Shown here in pieces: positions 62,965-64,000 of a stretch of DNA of 64,000 nucleotides. The stretch spans positions 62,001 through 126,000 of the forward strand of contig JAHDVF020000581.1 of the NCBI GenBank assembly GCA_022606425.2. Reading direction: 5' to 3'. The notes below the pieces were generated by a model. The model ran no database searches. It was given only the letters and a program-made list of their open reading frames with translations, and was not told the DNA's origin. This stretch comes from Lepidostoma basale. Taxonomy: Eukaryota; Arthropoda; Insecta; Trichoptera; Lepidostomatidae. Made by a program: the position numbers and the translations under genes. The number at the start of each line of letters is the position of its first letter. Position 1 is the first letter of the stretch.

Positions 62965-63500
62965 GTAGTTTTACCCCATTGTTCAAGAAACACTAAATAA
63001 CTATAAATTATAAATTATTACTAACTGTGAATTTGTTTTTGATGCTGACGCAGAGGTATTCATTTTGATACGGTTTACAAAGAAATCTACAAAATAAAAT
63101 GTGTGTTATATTTGAATTGATTAGTTAAAACGAAACAATGAAAATCCAAAATTTTTACATAAAATTAATACACAACAAAATCTCATGTTTTAACGGCAGG
63201 GATGAGTCCGATGCTTTAATATCAAAATTTAAATATTGGGCTTCAATTTAATCAGGTAACCTTTAATTAAACGTTTATATTTTTTGAAAGTAGATTGGCA
63301 ACTGCGCTGAAATCCCTTTCCATTAGGTATTATGATGGACCCTCATTTGAGCCTCATAGACTCTTGTGGACCCCCATTTACATCTCATGCACCCCCACTT
63401 TTTATTTTCATTAACATGGCCCCCCTCCAGGTCAAATCGACCCCTAAGGGTCGATATAGACCACTTTGGGATTGACTGGTATATTATTTTTTCATAGATA
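62965..63500. other. P1 tail, then unclassified sequence
   Basis: 62960-63000 is the P1 tail (GTAGTTTTACCCCATTGTTC). 63300-63480 has short imperfect tandem phrases (GGACCCTCATTTGAGCCTCA, GGACCCCCATTTACATCTCA) and a poly-pyrimidine CCCCCCTCC. Confidence 0.4.
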
Positions 63501-63539
63501 ACGAATTGTTACGTCGAAAACACTATAATAATAATTTTT

Positions 63540-63780
63540 ACAATTCAAAATTTGGTAAAATATTATGATACTTCAATGTTAAAACACTGCTTTTATACAG
63601 ATCACAATTTATTAATTATTTTTATGAGGTGTTACAAACAACTATGTTCATCAACAACGCAGATTTTTTAAATATAAGATGATGCCGACATAGTCTAGCG
63701 AAACAGCTGTAGCGACAATTTCTTAAACATTAATTAATTTATTGAGATTGCATATAAATACAATAATAATAATGTTTCAA
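63540..63780 (+). mobile_element. P3-like element with hammerhead-like right arm
   Basis: Outer end TATGATACTTCAATGTTAAA as in 62755. Motif at 63678-63716: AGATGA for CTGATGA, extra T, GCCGAC...GTCTAGC, GAAA, ACAGCTGT and triplet GTA (an allowed NUH), then GCG. The first core bases are mutated. Confidence 0.55.
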
Positions 63781-63850
63781 AATTACGACATTTACTGGTA
63801 TTTTTTATTTGTTTAATTTTGAACACTTTCACAATTTGTTTATTTATTTT

Positions 63851-63906
63851 ATATGAAACTGAAGTGTTTCGCCAACCAATGTTGGCATCATCAGTTGTTA
63901 CAAACA
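63851..63906 (-). ncRNA. Hammerhead-like motif, P3 left arm, near window end
   Basis: Minus strand: CTGATGA (63894-63888), extra T, GCCAAC/GTTGGC stem II with an ATTG loop, GAAA, then ACACTTCA in place of ACAGCTGTC. Core half intact, cleavage half lost. The expected right arm lies beyond the window. Confidence 0.6.
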
Positions 63907-64000
63907 ACCAATATCACTAGAAACTAAAATGTAACAATATTAGAAAGAAAAAATACTACATACATTAAGTCTAAAGTAAAATGTTCCTTAAAACAATATG

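Overview
This is a gene-poor, AT-rich stretch of an animal genome, almost certainly from an insect. A lepidopteran is my best guess from the style of the RTE-type LINE tails, but the window alone does not prove it. The only host gene I can support is a beaten-path (Beat) family immunoglobulin gene on the minus strand. Three of its exons are visible (62231-62426, 53894-54027, 51774-52029). Their splice sites and codon phases agree, and introns of about 8.2 kb and 1.9 kb separate them. No further exon was recognised in the 51.7 kb to the left.

The rest is a dense, nested deposit of transposable elements. The most abundant is 'LINE A', a 5'-truncated non-LTR retrotransposon with more than 30 pieces. 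It encodes the C-terminal end of a reverse transcriptase and ends in a CCCC/GGGG stem-loop followed by a short simple repeat, usually (TTAG)n. A non-coding element, here 'NA1' (9833-10318, 12893-13372 and partial copies), carries the same last ~45 bp and tail, so it looks like a parasite of LINE A. Other LINE families end in (AAG)n or (ATG)n (LINE B, C, D, E, F, G), and there are CR1/Jockey-like and Jockey/I-like fragments. Two tRNA-derived SINE families, Helitron-like fragments, two TIR elements, one apparently intact mariner (60374-61695), (TA)n/(TTA)n blocks and two minisatellites complete the inventory.

The most striking signal is a set of short non-coding repeat families (P1-P11). Each carries a hammerhead-ribozyme-like motif: CTGANGA, a hairpin, GAAA, a self-complementary stem III (ACATGT, ACAGCTGT, ACCGGT, ACTAGT or ACGT) and a GTC cleavage triplet. 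The motifs almost always come as a divergent pair, minus strand on the left and plus strand on the right, inside an inverted-repeat element. Several of these elements have 9-13 bp target-site duplications. The best copies (31889-31933, 46592-46630, 43471-43509, 54401-54440) keep the complete core; the first three also keep a pairing stem I. Minimal hammerheads with very short stem III are known from Penelope-like retroelements, where they act as dimers, so these are best read as non-autonomous Penelope-related elements. All the better-preserved families share one extra unpaired base between CTGANGA and stem II.

Layout: 1-9 kb, old LINE A/RTE pieces, a 20-bp minisatellite and GC-rich islands of unknown nature; 9-14 kb, palindromic hammerhead elements, two NA1 copies and a twin-primed LINE; 14-29 kb, nested LINE A, B, C, F and G, SINEs and TA blocks; 30-47 kb, Jockey-like LINE, hammerhead elements used as landing sites by LINEs, RTE-E; 47-51 kb, RT fragment, AT-rich desert and a 29-bp minisatellite; 51-62.5 kb, Beat exons with TE-filled introns and the mariner; 62.5-64 kb, more hammerhead elements.
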